Shown here: in pieces, positions 59,923 to 64,000 of the stretch | Layout: every line of letters begins with the position of its first letter | Numbering within the stretch: the stretch's first letter is position 1 | Source: Cavia porcellus | Taxonomy: Eukaryota > Chordata > Mammalia > Rodentia > Caviidae | Direction: 5' to 3' | Length of the DNA: 64,000 nucleotides | Assembly (NCBI RefSeq): GCF_034190915.1 | Contig: NW_026947501.1 | Span: 7,378,001 to 7,442,000 of the forward strand | Notes under the pieces: model-generated | Told to the model about the DNA's origin: nothing | Database searches by the model: none | What the model saw: the letters and a program-made list of their open reading frames with translations, nothing else | Made by a program: the position numbers and the translations under genes

Positions 59923-62900
59923 TGCAGTGGCAATGTAGGATAGGTTTCTGAAAAACATCGCTGGGTGGTGCGCATTGTATGTTTGTGTAACATTACATTC
60001 ACTAGTAGGAGTGAGAAAAAACATCACGCGATGGTGTGAATCGGAGGGTCTCAATTAGGATAGGCAGTGAGTGGCAATGTAGGATGGAGAAAAGCAGAGC
60101 GGGGTGGTCAGCATGGGGAAGTCATGGAACATGCAGTGGCAATGTAGGATAGGTTTCTGAAAAACAATGCGGGGTAGTGCGCTTTGTATGGGTCTGTAAA
60201 ATTACATTCACTAGTAGGAGTGAGAAAAACATCACGGGGTGTTGCGCATTTTAGTGGTGTGTAACATTACATTCACTAGTAGGAGTGAGAAAAACATAAC
60301 GGGGTGGTGTGAATCAGAGGATCTGAATTAGGATAGGAAGTGAATGGCAATGTAGGATGGAGAAAAGCATCGCGGCGTGGTCAGCATGGGGAGTTCAGGG
60401 AACATGCAGTGGCAATGTAGGATAGGTTTCTGAAAAACATCGAGAGGCGGTGCGCATTGTATGGGTGTGTAACATTACATACACTAGTAGGAGAGAGAAA
60501 AACATCACGGGGTAGTGTGAATCGGAGGGTCTGAATTAGGATAGGCAGTGAGTGGCAACATAGGATGGAGAAAAGCACCGCGGGGTGGTCAGCATGGGGA
60601 GGTCAGGGAACATGCAGTGGCAATGTAGGATAGGTTTCTGAAAAACATCGCGGGGTGGTTCGCATTGTATGGGTGTGTAACATTACATTAACTAGTAGGA
60701 GTGAGAAAAACATCACTGGGTGGTGTGAATCAGAGGGTCTGAATTAGGACAGGCAGTGAGTGGCAATGTAGGATGGAGAAAAGCACTGCGGGGTGGTCGG
60801 CATGGGGAGGTGAGGGAACATGCCGTGGCAATGTAGAATAGGTTTCTGAAAAACATCCAGGGGTGGTGCGCATTGTATGGGTGTGTAATATTACATTCAC
60901 TAGAAGGAGTGAGAAAAACATCACAGGGTGGATTTAATCGGACGGTCTGAATTACGATAGGCAGTGAGTGGCAATGTTGGATGGAGAAAAGCACCGCGGG
61001 GTGGTCAGCATGGTGAGATCAGGGAACATGCAGAGGCAATGTAGGATAGGTTTCTCAAAAACATCGCGGGGTGGTGCACATTGTATGGGTGTGGAATATT
61101 ACATTCACTAGTAGGAGTGAGAACAACATCACGGGGTGGTGTGAATCGGAGGGTCTGAATTAGGATAGGCAGTGAGTGGCAATGTAGGATGGAGAAAAGC
61201 ACCGCGGGGTGGTCAGCATGGGGAGGTCAGGGAACATGCCGTGGCAATGTAGGATAGGTTTCTGAAAAACATCCAGGTGTGGTGCGCATTGTATGGTTGT
61301 GTAATATTACTTTCACTAGTAGGAGTGAGAAAAACATCACAGGGTGGATTTAATCGGACGGTCTGAATTAGGATAGGCAGTGAGTGGCAATGTGGGATGG
61401 AGAAAAGCACCGCGGGGTGGTCAGCATGGTGAGATCAGGGAACATGCAGTGGCAATGTAGGATAGGTTTCTGAAAAACATCGCGGGGTGGTGCACATTGT
61501 ATGGGTGTGGAATATTACATTCACTAGTAGGAGTGAGAAAAACATCACGGGGTGGTGTGAATCGTAGGGTCTGAATTAGGATAGGCAGTGAGTGGCAATG
61601 TAGGATGGAGAAAAGCACCGCGGGGTGGTCAGCATGGCGAGGTGAGGGAACATGCAGTGGCAATGTAGGATAGGTTTCTGAAAAACATTGCGGGGTGGTG
61701 GGCATTGTATGGGTGTGTAAAATTACATTCACTAGTACGAGTCAGAAAAACATCACGGGGTGGTGCAAATTGTATGGGTGTGTAACATTACATTCACTAG
61801 TAGGAGTGAGAAAAAACATCACGGGGTGGTGTGAATCGGAGGGTCTGAATTAGGATAGGCAGTGAGTGGCAATGTAGGATGGGGAAAAGCACCACGTGTT
61901 GGTCAGCATGGGGAGGTCAGGGAACATGCAGTGGCAATGTAGGATAGGTTTCTGAAAAACATCGCGGGGTTGTGCGCATTGTATGATTGTGTAACATTAC
62001 ATTCAATAGTAGGAGTGAGAAAAACATCATGGGGTGGTGTGAATCAGAGGGTCTGAATTAGTATAGGCAGTGAGTGGCAATGTAGGATTTAGAAAAGCAC
62101 CGCAGGGTGGTCAGCATGGGGAAGTCAGGGAACATGCTGTAGCAATGTAGGATTGGTTTCTGAAAAACATCGCGGTGTGGTGCACATTGTATGGGTGTGT
62201 AACATTACATTCACTAGTAGGAGTGAGAAAAACATCTCGGGGTGGTGTGCATTTATGGGGTGTAACATTACATTCACTACTAGGAGTGAGAAAAACATCA
62301 TGGGGTGGTGTGAATTGGAGTGTCTGAATTAGGATAGGAAGTGAGTGGCAATGCAGGATGGAGAAAAGCACCGTGGGGTGCTCTGCATGTGGAGGTCAGG
62401 GAACATGCAGTGGCAATGTAGGATAGGTTTCTGAAAAGCATCGCGCGGTGGTGCACATTGTATGGGTCTGTAACATTACATTCACTAGTAGGAGTGAGAA
62501 AAACATCACGGGGTGTTGCGCATTTTAGTGGTGTGTAACATTACATTCACTAGTAGGAGTGAGAAAAACATAACGGGGTGGTGTGAATCAGAGGATCTGA
62601 ATTAGGATAGGAAGTGAATGGCAATGTAGGATGGAGAAAAGCGTCGCGGCGTGGTCAGCATGGGGAGTTCAGGGAACATGCAGTGGCAATGTAGGATAGG
62701 TTTCTGAAAAACATCGAGGGGCGGTGCGCATTGTATGGGTGTGTAACATTACATACACTAGTAGGAGAGAGAAAAACATCACGGGGTAGTGTGAATCGGA
62801 GGGTCTGAATTAGGATAGGCAGTGAGTGGCAACGTAGGATGGAGAAAAGCACCGCGGGGTGGTCAGCATGGGGAGGTCAGGGAACATGCCGTGGCAATGT

Positions 62901-64000
62901 AGGATAGGTTTCTGAAAAACATCCAGGTGTGGTGCGCATTGTATGGGTGTGAAATATTACATTCACTAGTAGGAGTGAGAAAAACATCACAGGGTGGATT
63001 TAATCGGACGGTCTGAATTAGGATAGGCAGTGAGTGGCAATGTGGGATGGAGAAAAGCACCGCGGGGTGGTCAGCATGGTGAGATCAGGGAACATGCAGT
63101 GGCAATGTAGGATAGGTTTCTGAAAAACATCGCGGGGTGGTGCACATTGTATGGGTGTGGAATATTACATTCACTAGTAGGAGTGAGAAAAACATCACGG
63201 GGTGGTGTGAATCGTAGGGTCTGAATTAGGATAGGCAGTGAGTGGCAATGTAGGATGGAGAAAAGCACCGCGGGGTGGTCAGCATGGCGAGGTGAGGGAA
63301 CATGCAGTGGCAATGTAGGATAGGTTTCTGAAAAACATTGCGGGGTGGTGGGCATTGTATGGGTGTGTAAAATTACATTCACAAGTACGAGTCAGAAAAA
63401 CATCACGGGGTGGTGCAAATTGTATGGGTGTGTAACATTACATTCACTAGTAGGAGTGAGAAAAAACATCACGGGGTGGTGTGAATCGGAGGGTCTGAAT
63501 TAGGATAGGCAGTGAGTGGCAATGTAGGATGGGGAAAAGCACCACGTGTTGGTCAGCATGGGGAGGTCAGGGAACATGCAGTGGCAATGTAGGATAGGTT
63601 TCTGAAAAACATCGCGGGGTGGTGCGCATTGTATGATTGTGTAACATTGCATTCAATAGGAGGAGTGAGAAAAACATCATGGGGTGGTGTGAATCGGAGG
63701 GTCTGAATTAGTATAGGCAGTGAGTGGCAATGTAGGATGGAGAAAAGCACCGCAGGGTGGTCAGCATGGGGAAGTCAGGGAACATGCTGTAGCATTGTAG
63801 GATTGGTTTCTGAAAAACATCGCGGGGTGGTGCGCATTGTTTGGGTTTGTAACATTACATTCACTAGTAGGAGTGAGAAAAACATCATGGGGTGGTGCGC
63901 ATTTATGGGGTGTAACATTACATTCACTACTAGGTGTGAGAAAAACATCATGGGGTGGTGTGAATCGGAGGGTCTGAATTAGGATAGGAAGTGAGTGGCA
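59923..64000. repeat. 6.84 kb higher-order unit, copy 2 (rearranged, cut by window)
   Basis: It follows copy 1 at offset 6,838 to about 62,435. There it switches within a B subunit to sequence matching 57,050 onward (offset 5,381). Near 62,870 it switches again to offset 4,965. The two offsets differ by 416 bp, so the monomers equivalent to 57,482 and 57,690 are missing. The window ends inside a C subunit. No gene seen. Confidence 0.88.

Larger units (their letters stand above)
1..64000. repeat. Continuous 208 bp satellite array (whole window)
   Basis: Every part of the window reads as copies of a 208 bp monomer, all in the same orientation. I used the TCAGCA motif early in each monomer as an anchor and stepped from 163 to 63,761. 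Steps are almost always 204-210 bp, with the rest near 273 or 338 bp. This gives about 285 complete monomers plus partial ones at both ends. No unrelated sequence, inverted monomer or transposon insertion was seen. Both ends are cut by the window, so the array is longer than 64 kb. Head-to-tail satellite organisation on this scale is typical of eukaryotic heterochromatin. The family is not one I recognise. Confidence 0.97.

Noticed and set aside
1..64000. CRISPR array
   Set aside because: The repeats are directly adjacent and 65-208 bp long with no unique spacers between short conserved repeats. The pattern is satellite DNA.
1..64000. CENP-B box
   Set aside because: I looked for TTCG followed by a CGGGA-type end at the right spacing in the monomer consensus and found none.
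1..64000. tRNA, rRNA, small RNA genes or transposon ends
   Set aside because: All sequence is accounted for by the A, B and C subunits. No cloverleaf, rRNA-like stretch, terminal inverted repeat or target-site duplication was recognised on either strand.

Overview
The whole 64 kb window is one uninterrupted tandem satellite array. I see no credible protein-coding gene, RNA gene, CRISPR array or transposon in it. The basic monomer is 208 bp, and about 285 complete monomers run head to tail in a single orientation. This organisation points to eukaryotic heterochromatin (pericentromeric, subtelomeric or sex-chromosome). I do not recognise the satellite family and cannot name the species. A few monomers (for example near 9,961) carry an ATG-led minus-strand frame, but most of the recurring minus-strand frames of about 65 codons open with GTG. 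They recur only because the monomer recurs, and because 208 is not a multiple of 3 the frame shifts at every monomer.

The monomer is itself a trimer of diverged subunits, here called A (70 bp), B (65 bp) and C (73 bp). Each begins with a CAYCRCGGGGTGGT box and ends in an A-rich tail. Two subfamilies alternate in large blocks. Subfamily 1 occupies about 1-5,560 and 17,040-26,620; its B subunit has a TAAGGGTTTCTAACAGGCC core and its A subunit usually starts CACCACGGGG. Subfamily 2 occupies about 5,560-17,040 and 26,620-64,000; its B subunit has a TATGGGTGTGTAACATTAC core and its A subunit usually starts CACCGCGGGG. Only subfamily 2 carries extra tandem copies of the 65 bp B subunit, giving monomers of about 273 bp (A-B-B-C) and 338 bp (A-B-B-B-C). 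By hand count 59 of 213 subfamily 2 monomers are extended and none of 72 in subfamily 1.

Above the monomer there are several layers of higher-order repetition. A segment of at least 10 kb (1 to about 10,175) recurs at about 21,062-30,820 and carries the subfamily 1-to-2 junction with it. A 4.96 kb unit starts at about 31,675, again at 36,632, and in shortened form at 41,387. The shortened form is tandemly duplicated as two 1.92 kb copies that differ at two positions by eye. Segments near 14-17 kb recur at 40-41 kb and 46-49 kb. The right end (53,085-64,000) is a tandem array of a 6.84 kb unit built from two related halves of about 3.5 kb. Length differences between paralogous copies are mostly whole monomers (208 or 416 bp) or whole B subunits (65 bp), as expected from unequal exchange.

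Nothing here works as an operon or pathway. The interest is in how the array evolves: an ancestral unit of about 70 bp, a 208 bp trimer, local B-subunit growth limited to one subfamily, kilobase higher-order repeats, and a 21 kb-spaced duplication. All counts and offsets were made by reading, not by alignment software.
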